Of a DNA stretch of 64,000 nt, positions 27,801 to 36,192 are shown piece after piece (the stretch's first letter is position 1; each line of letters opens with the position of its first letter). A model generated the notes under the pieces. It had not been told where the DNA came from, did not search any database, and saw only the letters and a list, made by a program, of their open reading frames with translations. The stretch covers positions 2,837,501 through 2,901,500 of the forward strand of contig NZ_CP041217.1 of the NCBI RefSeq assembly GCF_006542275.1, given 5' to 3'. Source of the DNA: Saccharibacillus brassicae. Its GTDB lineage: Bacteria; Bacillota; Bacilli; Paenibacillales; Paenibacillaceae. The position numbers and the translations under genes were made by a program.

Positions 27801-28092
27801 GCGCCAGCAGCTCCGCGTCGCCTTCGAACGACCAGTCGACATGCTTCAGCAGCGGCCGGTCCGCGAAGAACGACAGCACCATTTCCGCCGGCAGCAGCAC
27901 CAGATCCATCTCGCCGCTGGTCTGGATCTCGAGTTCGGTGCCGTAGAACGATTCTTCATGCCGCGCAAACAGCAGCTGCTTGAAATACAACCCCGGCACG
28001 GCGCCGTAAGTCGGCTTCGTTCCGTAGAGCAGGGCGTCGCCGTATTCGCTCAGTACCGCATGTACGGTAACGGTCTCCATGACTGCGTTCAT
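24811..28092 (-). CDS. SNF2-family DEAD/DEAH-box helicase
   Basis: This 1093-residue Swi2/Snf2-type ATPase has an N-terminal region (about 1-480) ending in the SNF2 helicase-associated domain, then the two helicase lobes. Motif I is [10 protein letters not shown], motif [13 protein letters not shown], motif [18 protein letters not shown], and motif V-VI [22 protein letters not shown] followed by [18 protein letters not shown]. It lies directly downstream of the SWIM protein with a four-base ATGA overlap, so they form a coupled pair. In bacteria this pairing is common and the two probably remodel a nucleic-acid complex together. A stretch of about 80 residues rich in Gly, Ser, Ala and Arg interrupts lobe 1 between motif I and motif Ia (near 26160-26365), which is not typical. 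Confidence 0.92.
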   Translation of the reverse strand: [1093 protein letters not shown]

Positions 28093-30134
28093 AGCATCAA
28101 TTTTCCTTTCTTCAATTCTTCCTGAAGCGCGCGCAGCCGCCCGTAGCGGGCGTTAAACGATTCCATGAACGCTTCCCAGCGATCTTCGCGCTTCATTTTC
28201 CGATACAATTTCTCCAGCCGTTTGAGCAGGCGGACCGCGCCCTTGTAGCCGTCCCGGCTGCGCTGCTCGACCAGCCGCTCGGCGGCCTGATGGTAGAACG
28301 GCAGCAGCAGATGCGGCGCGTTTTTCTCGATCGGAGCGAAGTCGGCCACTTTGAAGCTCGACGGCTCCGCCCCGGTCGACAGCTGATAGTCCATCCAGCC
28401 GTCCCAGTTGCTTCGTTCCAGCAGCTTGGCTTCGTACAGCGAAGACGCGTGCGGCAGCATGCCCTGCAGCGTCGTCCACATGCGAGCTTCGGCGTCCGGC
28501 CGATGCGCGATCGCCCGGTCCCACAGTTGTCCGTAATCCGTCAGGTTGGCGCGTGCGCGCTCCAGCAGCGGGCCGAAGGTCTCCAGCCAATCGGTCAGCC
28601 GATCCCATTCGCCCGCGCGGGCGAGCGGAGAGAGGAAGTCGGGCAGTTTTTTGGGCGAAAAATACGGCTTGTCCGCGGCTTCGCCAAGCAGCGCTCTCGC
28701 TTGGTCATCCTGACCGAGGCAGAACCGGCTCCAGGCGTTCGCGCCCAGCCAGGCCTGACGGTTCAGCGCCCGCCCGAGCTCCCGCTCTTCGTCCATCAAA
28801 TACTGCAGTTCGGATTCGTAAAAATCGCGCCGTTCTTCCGCCAGCTTCCGCAGCTGCTCCGGATCGACCGGATCGAGCGAAGCAGCCGGGTCGTCCGCAG
28901 GGACGGCGTGATCCAGCGCGAACAGATCGGGCATTTCCACCGCCGTTTCGGCGTGTCCGCTGCCCGCTTGGGCGCCTGCCCGAGCGGCAAAGCCCGCTTC
29001 CGGCGCGGCCCAGCCGTTCAGCAGCCCGTAATAGCCGGTCGAGAACAGCTCCGATTCGCGGCCTTCGGTCAGCATCTGCCGGCGCACGGCATGCAGCGTC
29101 TCGCCGAGCCGCTCACGCACCTGCGGGTCGTCCCGGTCTGGAAGAGGAGCGGCCAGCAGGCCGGCCATGCCGGATGCCGTGTCGGACACGGCCAGATGCG
29201 CAAAGTAGCCGGACGAGGACAGCCCGGCACCGGTCGGCGCGCTCAGCGTCCGCAGCACGAACAGATGCGCGTTCAGCCGGTATAACGCTTCGATGCCCGG
29301 CTTGAACGGCGGCATGTCCGCGAAGGCGAGCTGGAGCGTCAGTTCCGCGAATTTCGGGTTGCGCGTGCGGCCGTTCAGCGAAGAAGCCGCTTCTTCGAAG
29401 CGACGGTTCCAGGTCGAAATGCCGGAAGCGGCGAGCAGCGCGGCTTCTTCGACGCCCGGCTTTTTCCCCGGCGCGCCGCCTGCGAAGTCGCCGGCCGAGC
29501 CGACGGACGGGTCGTCGGACAGAAAGTCCGGCCGAGCCGCCGCCGTTTGATCGGCGCGCTCCGCGTCGGAGCTATCGCTGCGCGGCGCTGCCGTTCGAGC
29601 CTGCCGACCGTCCGCAGCCGCGTTGTCGCGGCCTGCTTCGGCCCGGCTGCCCGGCGGCTCGATCGCCGCCGTGCCCGTCTGTCCGGCCCGGCCGCTGCCC
29701 GTCGGGTCCGTACTCGCCGCCGGAGCCGCTTCGCCTCCGTCGGCGCGATCCGCCGCCGGATTTCCGGCCGCCGCGTCCGCTTCGCGCTTCGCTTTCGCCG
29801 CCGAAGCGCTGGCGTTGGCCAGCGCCGAGACCGGCCGGCCGCGCAGGCGGGCCAGCTTCATCAGCGCGGCCGCCTGGTGCCGGCACGGCTTGCGGTCTTT
29901 GCAGTCGCAGCTTCCGCCGCCGGCGAAATCGAGCGCCACGTCGACCCGGCAGACGCCGTCGCCTTCTTTGACTTCGGCTTCCAGCCGCCGTTCTTCGGAC
30001 ACGGCCAGCTGCTGAACGCTGCCCATGCGTTCGTATTGAAATCCTCTTTTTAACGTCAGGTCGTCGAAAGCTTCCGCAACGCCCTGAACGAGTCTGTTCC
30101 ATTGTTCGTCGGTGAACGTCGTGTTCGCATCCAT
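28089..30134 (-). CDS. SWIM zinc-finger protein
   Basis: A 681-residue protein with a SWIM zinc finger in residues about 60-90: the motif is CDCKDRKPCRHQAAALMKL, matching C-x-C-x(n)-C-x-H. Residues about 95-210 form a low-complexity Ala/Gly/Asp/Arg linker, and the rest is helical. SWIM domains bind DNA or proteins, and bacterial ones usually sit next to an SNF2 helicase, as here (ATGA overlap). The start at 30134 is preceded by a GGGAGACGATTGAGGC segment. A metal-binding adaptor that brings substrates to the helicase is the likely role, but this is inference. Confidence 0.88.
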   Translation of the reverse strand: MDANTTFTDEQWNRLVQGVAEAFDDLTLKRGFQYERMGSVQQLAVSEERRLEAEVKEGDGVCRVDVALDFAGGGSCDCKDRKPCRHQAAALMKLARLRGRPVSALANASASAAKAKREADAAAGNPAADRADGGEAAPAASTDPTGSGRAGQTGTAAIEPPGSRAEAGRDNAAADGRQARTAAPRSDSSDAERADQTAAARPDFLSDDPSVGSAGDFAGGAPGKKPGVEEAALLAASGISTWNRRFEEAASSLNGRTRNPKFAELTLQLAFADMPPFKPGIEALYRLNAHLFVLRTLSAPTGAGLSSSGYFAHLAVSDTASGMAGLLAAPLPDRDDPQVRERLGETLHAVRRQMLTEGRESELFSTGYYGLLNGWAAPEAGFAARAGAQAGSGHAETAVEMPDLFALDHAVPADDPAASLDPVDPEQLRKLAEERRDFYESELQYLMDEERELGRALNRQAWLGANAWSRFCLGQDDQARALLGEAADKPYFSPKKLPDFLSPLARAGEWDRLTDWLETFGPLLERARANLTDYGQLWDRAIAHRPDAEARMWTTLQGMLPHASSLYEAKLLERSNWDGWMDYQLSTGAEPSSFKVADFAPIEKNAPHLLLPFYHQAAERLVEQRSRDGYKGAVRLLKRLEKLYRKMKREDRWEAFMESFNARYGRLRALQEELKKGKLML

Positions 30135-30251
30135 GCCTCAATCGTCTCCCGTAAAGTACTCTGTTTTTGTCGTCCGCCTATTATAGCATGGGACGGCGAA
30201 CGTCTGTACCCCGATACGATTTCCCAAGCTGTTTTTTCGAAGAGAGACCGA

Positions 30252-30257
30252 TATAAT
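30252..30257 (+). promoter_or_regulatory. Likely -10 element of the ATPase-nuclease pair
   Basis: TATAAT lies 50 bp before the start codon. A poor CTGTTT is found 17 bp upstream, so the -35 element is weak. Confidence 0.4.
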
Positions 30258-30308
30258 GGAGAGTAACGAGTCTTTGCGCGAAAAACCCGATAAGGGAGGC
30301 GGAATTTG

Positions 30309-31691
30309 GTGTTATCAGTTGAGTTTGAAAAGGTAGGTCCGATCAACCGCGGCAGCGTTTCGCTTCATAACTTAATGCTGTTTTGCGGAGAAAATAATGC
30401 GGGGAAAACCTATGCGAGTTATGTTTTGTACAATGTTTTTGATAAAAAGTTCCAAACCGGTATCAATTTTTTAGACGAAAAAGCATTAAAAAGCAGCGGG
30501 ATTGCGGAAGTGGATCTTGAAAATGCGTTAAATCAACACAACGAGGTAAAAGAGGCTTGGTCTGAGGAGCTCACGCGCTCTTTGCCGGACCTATTGAATG
30601 CGGAACCAGATGGGTTTACCGATTCCAGAATAACTTTACGCCAAAACGTCGAACACATCAAAAAAGAGGTCTTCGATGAAAAGTTTGAACATCAATGGGG
30701 TCTTAACGGACAACCGGCAGGTCAGATCACCAAGCCGGCCAAAAGTTTTATGGCGGAAGTCAAGTTAGAAAAGGGAACTGAAGATTTGGACGATGTTACT
30801 TTCTCTTACGTATTAAATTTTGGAATCAGACATTTTTTTAACACACTAATATTCAAGGACTTATACAGCGATGCTTTTCTGCTTCCGGCCGAACGGGCGG
30901 GGTTGAATTTATTTTATAAAGAGTTGAATGCTTCCCGTAACGAACTGCTGCGCAAAGTAACATCCGAAGTTCGCCATGATTCCCTGGTTTTCGACCTGAA
31001 GAAAGAAATCAGTATGTACGCCAAACCGATCTCGGATTACCTTACTTTTTTGAACCGTTTATCGTTTTATGCAAGACAAAAAAGCTCTTTCTCGGATTTG
31101 GCTTTGAAAATTCAGGAAACTGTCCTGAAAGGCAGCTACGTACTTGACGACACAGGCATTCAGTATGTATCGGATTCGGCGGAAGCAGCCAATGACAATT
31201 TCAAAATCGGCCTGCATACTTCGTCTTCGACAGCCAAAACGCTGTTCGGACTCGTCTTTTATTTCAACCATATGGCTGTCCCCGGCGCGACCCTGATCAT
31301 CGACGAACCCGAACTCAATCTTCATCCCGACAATCAACGCAAGCTGGCGCGGATTTTGGCGGAGGCGACGAATCGCGGACTGCGTGTCATTTTGTCCACT
31401 CACAGCGATTATATTGTCAAAGAATTCAACAATCTGATCATGCTCTCCAACGACTTCGAGAACAAAGAACATATTATGCAAAAGTTCGGATACACCGCGA
31501 AACAGATTCTTGAGCCGCAAAATGTCGGAGCGTATATGTTTGCGGATCATACCATAGCGGAAATGGAAGTCAACGAACGCGAAGGCGTCATCGCCGAGAC
31601 GTTCAACGAAGTAATCAACCAGTACAATGATTCCAATGATGAAATTTACTATGCACTTATGGAGAATGAAGAGCATGCGGAATCTGATTGA
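30309..31691 (+). CDS. AAA/ABC-type ATPase of a candidate two-gene defence module
   Basis: This is a 460-residue SMC/OLD-like ATPase. Walker A is GENNAGKT (residues 27-34), Walker B is LIIDEPELNLHP (about 329-340), followed by the D-loop and the H-loop LSTHSDYIVKEFNNLI. The intervening region (40-300) is helical and unlike a known domain. The signature region reads HTSSSTAKTLFGLVFYF. The GTG at 30309 has GGAGG nine bases upstream; a TTG three bases earlier is also possible. Base composition is clearly lower in GC than the neighbours, which suggests transfer. The downstream nuclease overlaps it by 17 bp. AAA_15/AAA_21 ATPases of this type, such as AriA, PtuA and GajA, are often paired with nucleases in antiphage defence. 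The exact family is not clear. Confidence 0.82.
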   Translation: MLSVEFEKVGPINRGSVSLHNLMLFCGENNAGKTYASYVLYNVFDKKFQTGINFLDEKALKSSGIAEVDLENALNQHNEVKEAWSEELTRSLPDLLNAEPDGFTDSRITLRQNVEHIKKEVFDEKFEHQWGLNGQPAGQITKPAKSFMAEVKLEKGTEDLDDVTFSYVLNFGIRHFFNTLIFKDLYSDAFLLPAERAGLNLFYKELNASRNELLRKVTSEVRHDSLVFDLKKEISMYAKPISDYLTFLNRLSFYARQKSSFSDLALKIQETVLKGSYVLDDTGIQYVSDSAEAANDNFKIGLHTSSSTAKTLFGLVFYFNHMAVPGATLIIDEPELNLHPDNQRKLARILAEATNRGLRVILSTHSDYIVKEFNNLIMLSNDFENKEHIMQKFGYTAKQILEPQNVGAYMFADHTIAEMEVNEREGVIAETFNEVINQYNDSNDEIYYALMENEEHAESD

Positions 31692-32232
31692 GGTCCTGAA
31701 CGAGGTCGTTCATCCTCGTTACAAGCTTGATCCTTCGTCTTCATTGACGATACTCGAGACCAGTCCGGACACGGCGACCCGTCAGACCCGCTGCAGGCAG
31801 GTGACGATTTTGGGAGCCGGGCAGGTATGCGCCTTGTCGCTGGACAATCGGGGTTTGGAGCCGTTTCCGTTTCTTCAAGACGTGTCCAACGTCAAAATGA
31901 AAAATGATGCGATCGTGTTCTGCAAGTGCGACGACCGGTTATATCTGTTGGTCATCGAATTGAAGTCCGGAAACGCCAAAGAAGGCGTCAAGCAGCTTCG
32001 GGCGGGCAAACTGTTTGCGGATTATTTGCTGGGACTCGTCGATATGCATTATCCGGGAGTCGATACGAGGAGCCTGGAGACCAAATACATTATTTTCAGC
32101 AGAGATCCGCGTAAAAACGTCCAGAAAAAGGCGGATCATAAAAGCCGGAAAGCTTCTTACGTGAACGAAAAAGGGCTGCCTGTCGCTTTCGTCGACTGCA
32201 AGGACAAATACGAGTTGCGTTATTTTATTTGA
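31675..32232 (+). CDS. PD-(D/E)XK nuclease-like partner protein
   Basis: This 185-residue protein carries a PD-(D/E)XK pattern: Asp78 in MKNDAIVF, then Glu95 and Lys97 in LLVIELKSG. The strand-turn-strand spacing and the following helix (EGVKQLRAGKLFADYLLG) are what the nuclease fold requires. A second part (SLETKYIIFSRDPRK) is strand-rich. The start at 31675 lies inside the ATPase gene and overlaps its end by 17 bp, so the pair is translationally coupled. Its composition is closer to the ATPase than to the GC-rich neighbours. It may cut DNA or RNA when the ATPase senses invasion. No named partner is recognised, so the fold call is an inference from motif and spacing. Confidence 0.65.
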   Translation: MRNLIEVLNEVVHPRYKLDPSSSLTILETSPDTATRQTRCRQVTILGAGQVCALSLDNRGLEPFPFLQDVSNVKMKNDAIVFCKCDDRLYLLVIELKSGNAKEGVKQLRAGKLFADYLLGLVDMHYPGVDTRSLETKYIIFSRDPRKNVQKKADHKSRKASYVNEKGLPVAFVDCKDKYELRYFI

Positions 32233-32400
32233 TTGTCATAGGCCGTTTCGGAGACATGCGCATGCCGGGCATGCAGCCGGAGCGGTTTTTGTTTGCAAAA
32301 TAATTCCCATGTAACCGTATGCAATATATTGCATGACGCAGCCCCAAAAGCTATAATGAGAAAATCTTGTCACGACATGTTAACAATGAAGGAGGAAGTC

Positions 32401-33072
32401 ATGCCGATTCCAGCAGGGTTTTCCATGCCCAATCCCCTGACCGCCAAGCAGCGCGCTTTCCGGCAGCTTCAGGAATGGATTATCGACGGCACGCTCAAGC
32501 CGGGCGAGAAGCTGAACGACAGCGAGCTGGCCGCCGCGCTCGGCGTCAGCCGGACGCCGGTGCGCGAAGCGCTGCAGCTGCTCAGCGTCGAAGGGCTGGT
32601 CGAGATGAATCCCGGCGTATCCACGCAGGTGACGGCGGTGGACGGCGGGGACGTCGCCAAGATTTTGCCGCCGCTTGCGGTGCTTCAGGCGCTCGCCGCC
32701 GAGCTTGCGCTGCCCCAAGTCACGGCGCGCGAGATCGAGTCGCTGCGCGAGATCAACGCCGAATTCGGCGAAGCGCTCGGGCGAGGAGACTCCCACTACG
32801 CGCTGAAACTGGACGAGGAGTTCCACGGCTTCGTCGTCGATTTGGTGGACAATCCGTATATCGCCAACACGATTTCGACTTTTCAGGCCCATATTCGCAG
32901 ACTCTTTTTCCATAATTCGATCATTTTGAGCCTCAAGTCGGTCGACGAACACGAAGACATTTTGCAGGCTTTCGAGCAGGGCGACCCGGCCGAAGTCAAT
33001 CGCCTCGTGCGGGGCAACTGGCTGCGCGCGATCGACGCGTACGACGAAGCGCTGCGGGAGAACGAACGTTAA
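32401..33072 (+). CDS. GntR family transcriptional regulator (FadR/FCD type)
   Basis: This 223-residue regulator has the GntR helix-turn-helix (AFRQLQEWIIDGTLKPGEKL and LGVSRTPVREALQLLSVEGL), and an all-helical FCD domain with the metal or ligand pocket (DEEFHGFVVDLVDNPYI, then DEHEDILQAFEQGD). I chose the ATG at 32401, which has AAGGAGGAAG in front; earlier in-frame starts have none. It lies upstream of BrnQ on the same strand with a 180-bp gap, so it may regulate that transporter or itself. The FCD effector is unknown. Confidence 0.9.
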   Translation: MPIPAGFSMPNPLTAKQRAFRQLQEWIIDGTLKPGEKLNDSELAAALGVSRTPVREALQLLSVEGLVEMNPGVSTQVTAVDGGDVAKILPPLAVLQALAAELALPQVTAREIESLREINAEFGEALGRGDSHYALKLDEEFHGFVVDLVDNPYIANTISTFQAHIRRLFFHNSIILSLKSVDEHEDILQAFEQGDPAEVNRLVRGNWLRAIDAYDEALRENER

Positions 33073-33252
33073 GATCGTTTTTCCGTTAAGCGTGTTCTTC
33101 GCGTCTTCGCCGCCTGCACGAACACGAACGTTTTCACTAATTAAGCGGGCAGCCTCGCCCGATGAATGGACCGGTTTGGCGCTTTCCGCAGCGGAAGGCT
33201 GCCGCGAACCGGATTCGACGCGCGGGGCTGCACGGTTGGAGGATTTTTTATT

Positions 33253-34665
33253 ATGTCGCGCAAAGCGCCTTTGTCTTTGGTTATCATTCTCGGTTCCATG
33301 CTGTTCGCCCTGTTCTTCGGAGCGGGCAACCTGATTTTCCCGCCGATGCTCGGCCAGATGGCCGGCGAGAACGTCTGGTCCGCCAACGCGGGCTTTCTCG
33401 TCACCGGGGTCGGCCTGCCGCTGATTGCCGTCGCCGCTTTCGTCTTCTCGGGCGAGCGCGATCTGCGGGGGCTGTCGAGCCGCGTGAATCCGACGTTCGG
33501 ACTGATCTTCACCGTCGTGCTGTATCTGGCGATCGGCCCGTTCTTCGCCATGCCGCGCACCGGCAGCGTCTCGTTCGAGATCGGCGTGAAGCCGCTGCTG
33601 CCGGCCGCCGATTCGCATCATCTGGCGCTTGCGGTCTTCACGGTGCTGTTCTTCGGCGTCGCCTGCCTGCTGTCGCTGAATCCGACCCGGATCATCGACA
33701 TCGTGGGCCGGGTGCTGACGCCGATGAAGCTGACCTTTATCGGCGTGCTGGTCGCGGCGGCGCTTCTCTATCCGATCGCGAACTTTGGGACGCCGGACCC
33801 GAGCTATGCGTCGCACGCGTTTTTCAAAGGCTTCCAGGAAGGGTATCTGACGCTGGATGCGCTCGCGGCGACCATCTTCGGCATCATCATCGTCAACGCG
33901 CTCAAAGACCGCGGCGTCACCGGACGCCGCTCGCTTATGGGCGCCTGCGCCAAAGCGATTCTGATCGCGGGCGTGCTGCTGGCGTTCATCTATACGTCGC
34001 TGGCCTATATGGGCGCTTCGAGCGTCGGCAAGCTTGGCGTGCTCGGCAACGGAGCCGATATTCTCGCCGCCGTCTCGTCGCATTATTTCGGCGCGTACGG
34101 GTCCATTTTGCTGGGACTGATGATCACGGTGGCCTGCATGACGACGAGCGTCGGGCTGATCACGTCCTGCGCGTCGTTTTTCCACGGGCTGTATCCGAAG
34201 CTTTCCTATAAAAAGATTGCCGTAGCGCTGGCCGCGTTCAGCGCGCTCGTCGCCAACATCGGCCTCAACGGGTTGATCAAAGTGTCCGTGCCCGTGCTCA
34301 TGATGCTGTATCCGCTCGTGATCGCGCTGGTGCTGCTGACGTTCCTGCACCCGCTCTTCAAAGGGCGGAACGAAGTGTACCAGGGCACGATGCTGCTGAC
34401 GTTTCTCGTGAGCCTGTTCGACGGACTCAAAGCGGCCGGCTTCGAGATCGGCGCGGTCGAGCGGCTGTTCGGCGAAATCCTTCCGTTTCACGCGCTCGGC
34501 CTCGGTTGGCTGCTGCCCGCGTTGGTCGGCGGAATCGGCGGCGCCCTCGTCGCCAGATTCACCGGCCGGCCGCAGGGACTGACCGCGCGGGAGACCCCAT
34601 CCGAACCTTCCGCCAAGCCCACGCCTTCCGTTCGGGACGGCAAAGGCACGTCGCACGGCCGCTGA
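33253..34665 (+). CDS. brnQ: Branched-chain amino acid:cation symporter BrnQ
   Basis: This 470-residue membrane protein of the LIVCS family imports leucine, isoleucine and valine with sodium or protons. The N-terminal LFALFFGAGNLIFPPMLGQMAG is the family signature, and about twelve helices follow, with GLPLIAVAAFVFSG, TVVLYLAIGPFFAMPRT and MMLYPLVIALVLLTFLHPLF. The ATG at 33253 follows TTGGAGGA. The tail (residues 435-470) is hydrophilic with Arg and Pro. The preceding 180 bp contain an imperfect hairpin (CGTGTTC 33091-33097 with GAACACG 33120-33126), which might be a terminator for the GntR gene, and no evident T-box. Confidence 0.93.
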   Translation: MSRKAPLSLVIILGSMLFALFFGAGNLIFPPMLGQMAGENVWSANAGFLVTGVGLPLIAVAAFVFSGERDLRGLSSRVNPTFGLIFTVVLYLAIGPFFAMPRTGSVSFEIGVKPLLPAADSHHLALAVFTVLFFGVACLLSLNPTRIIDIVGRVLTPMKLTFIGVLVAAALLYPIANFGTPDPSYASHAFFKGFQEGYLTLDALAATIFGIIIVNALKDRGVTGRRSLMGACAKAILIAGVLLAFIYTSLAYMGASSVGKLGVLGNGADILAAVSSHYFGAYGSILLGLMITVACMTTSVGLITSCASFFHGLYPKLSYKKIAVALAAFSALVANIGLNGLIKVSVPVLMMLYPLVIALVLLTFLHPLFKGRNEVYQGTMLLTFLVSLFDGLKAAGFEIGAVERLFGEILPFHALGLGWLLPALVGGIGGALVARFTGRPQGLTARETPSEPSAKPTPSVRDGKGTSHGR

Positions 34666-34744
34666 TCGCGCCGCGTACGGAGCGTGTTCAGACAGAAAAG
34701 CAGACAGAAAAGCAGACGAAAAAGCAGATCGAAAACAGCATGCC

Positions 34745-34784
34745 AAAAACCGGGACCGACCGCAGTCGGATACCCGGTTTTTTG
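34745..34784 (+). terminator. Terminator after brnQ
   Basis: ACCGGG and CCCGGT with an inner CGAC/GTCG stem, then TTTTTT. A short imperfect CAGAAAAGCAGA tandem lies just before it (34692-34728). Confidence 0.75.
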
Positions 34785-34807
34785 ACGTGTGCAGCGGCGC
34801 CCGGCGT

Positions 34808-35353
34808 TCAGCCGTTTTGCTGCGCGAGCAGCCATTCTTTTTTCAGCAGCGCATATTGGAAGGTGTTCTCGTACCTGGGCGTTCCGTCCGCGTTCGAAGT
34901 GAACGAGACGAACTCCAGGAACAGCCCTTCCTGGCGCATGCCCAGCCGTTCGCACAGCTGCTGCGACCTGCGGTTGTCGTCTTCGACGTAAGCGTACAGC
35001 CTCCGGGCATTCATCTGCGTGAACAGATGGTTCAGCAGCGCGCGCGTGCTCTCGCCGGCGTAGCCCTGGCCTTCGTAGCGCGGGTTGAAGTTCCAGCCGA
35101 CGGAATAAGTATCCGGCTCTTCCTTCATGGCGAACAATTCGCCGATCAGACGATCGTTTTCTTTGAGGCACACCGCGATCTGCGCGTCGTCCCGGCTTTT
35201 CTCCAGCACTTTGAGGGCGGCCGCTTCGAAGTCGGGCAGTCGCTCGTCCAAAAAGCAGGTGGCCTGCGGGTTCGCCGCGTATTCCAGCAAAAAGGCGGCG
35301 TCTTTTCCGGCAAAGTTGCGTAAAATCAATCGCTCCGTCTCGATCCGCTGCAT
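34808..35353 (-). CDS. GNAT family acetyltransferase (RimJ/RimL type)
   Basis: This 181-residue protein opens with IETERLILRNFAGKDAAFLL, the hallmark RimJ/RimL start. It continues with SVGWNFNPRYEGQGYAGEST, the acetyl-CoA loop (R-x-x-G-x-G-Y-A), and ends ARRLYAYVEDDNRRSQQLCE, GMRQEGLFLEFVSF. The start at 35353 has AGAAGGAGACTG in front, so I reject the much longer reading that would extend through a coding region on the other strand. RimJ/L enzymes acetylate N-termini of ribosomal proteins, but many paralogues have other targets, including small molecules. Confidence 0.9.
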   Translation of the reverse strand: MQRIETERLILRNFAGKDAAFLLEYAANPQATCFLDERLPDFEAAALKVLEKSRDDAQIAVCLKENDRLIGELFAMKEEPDTYSVGWNFNPRYEGQGYAGESTRALLNHLFTQMNARRLYAYVEDDNRRSQQLCERLGMRQEGLFLEFVSFTSNADGTPRYENTFQYALLKKEWLLAQQNG

Positions 35354-35537
35354 GGGCAGTCTCCTTCTTTCTCTCAGGGTAAGTCTTCCTTGAAACCGAG
35401 TATACCGGGGCGCGCGGAAAAAGAGAAATCCGGTTCCGATTGGGTAACTTTGCACATTGGGCAATGAAATGATATGCTTGTTTTGAAGCATTTCTGCAAA
35501 AACCTGAAAAGCTTGCGGCGAAGAAAGGAGGATTTGC

Positions 35538-36149
35538 ATGACCAAACAAAGCCTGCGCGATATGAAAAAAGAAGAAACATGGCATGTGCTGGCCCGGACT
35601 TCGTATGCCTTGGCGATCGAGAAAGGGCTGGACGGCTTCACGATCGAAGACGCGGTGCAGCGCGCGCGGTATTCCCGGCGCACGTTCGCCAACCATTTTT
35701 CGTGCAAGGAAGAAGCGGTGGCGATGGCGGTGCTCTCGCTGAGCAGCGGCCGAAGCGACGTGCTGCGGGAAGTCGAAGTCCCGGCCGGCATGGCTCCGCT
35801 CGAAGCGCTTGAGCAGTGGTCGCGGATGCAGTTCACGGCCGAACTGCTGCGCAATCTGCGGCAGCTGCTGCGGATGGCCCGCGAATACCCCACGCTTGAG
35901 CCGTACGTCTTGATCGTCCTGCAGCGGCTGCAAAAAGCGGCGCAGGAAGAACTGGACCGCAATTACGCCGGACATTATCCGCCGGGCTACACGCATATTT
36001 TGGCCGGAGCGGTGTTCGGGGCGGTGCTGTCGATCCTCGAAGGGGAAAATGTGCGCATTCCCGGAGAAGAACAGGCCGGCGAGCCGGGAGAAGCGACGTT
36101 TGACGAGTTTTTGCGCACCACGTTCGATTATTTGAAAAACGGATTCTGA
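35538..36149 (+). CDS. TetR family transcriptional regulator
   Basis: This 203-residue protein has the TetR helix-turn-helix at residues 10-60 (LARTSYALAIEKGLDGFTIE, then RARYSRRTFANHFSCKEE, where the second helix of the HTH is R-R-T-F-x-N-H-F). The rest is helical ligand domain with QLLRMAREYPTLEPYVLIVL. An AAAGGAGGATTTGC site precedes the ATG. It stands 43 bp before an MMPL exporter in the same direction and so probably represses that operon, releasing it on drug or lipid binding. Operator sites are not visible. Confidence 0.9.
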   Translation: MTKQSLRDMKKEETWHVLARTSYALAIEKGLDGFTIEDAVQRARYSRRTFANHFSCKEEAVAMAVLSLSSGRSDVLREVEVPAGMAPLEALEQWSRMQFTAELLRNLRQLLRMAREYPTLEPYVLIVLQRLQKAAQEELDRNYAGHYPPGYTHILAGAVFGAVLSILEGENVRIPGEEQAGEPGEATFDEFLRTTFDYLKNGF

Positions 36150-36192
36150 CGATCGGACTTGTCCGATGCGCGAATAGAAGGAGCGAGCCCTA

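Noticed and set aside
24625-28125. A 1166-codon rightward open frame opposite the SNF2 gene
   Set aside because: It mirrors the SNF2 helicase, which carries all motifs on the minus strand.
30309-32232. Naming the ATPase-nuclease pair Gabija, PARIS or Septu
   Set aside because: The ATPase resembles these, but the second gene shows a PD-(D/E)XK pattern rather than UvrD helicase, TOPRIM or HNH.
33073-33252. T-box or leucine leader before brnQ
   Set aside because: No T-box sequence or anticodon-like stem is seen; only one imperfect hairpin.
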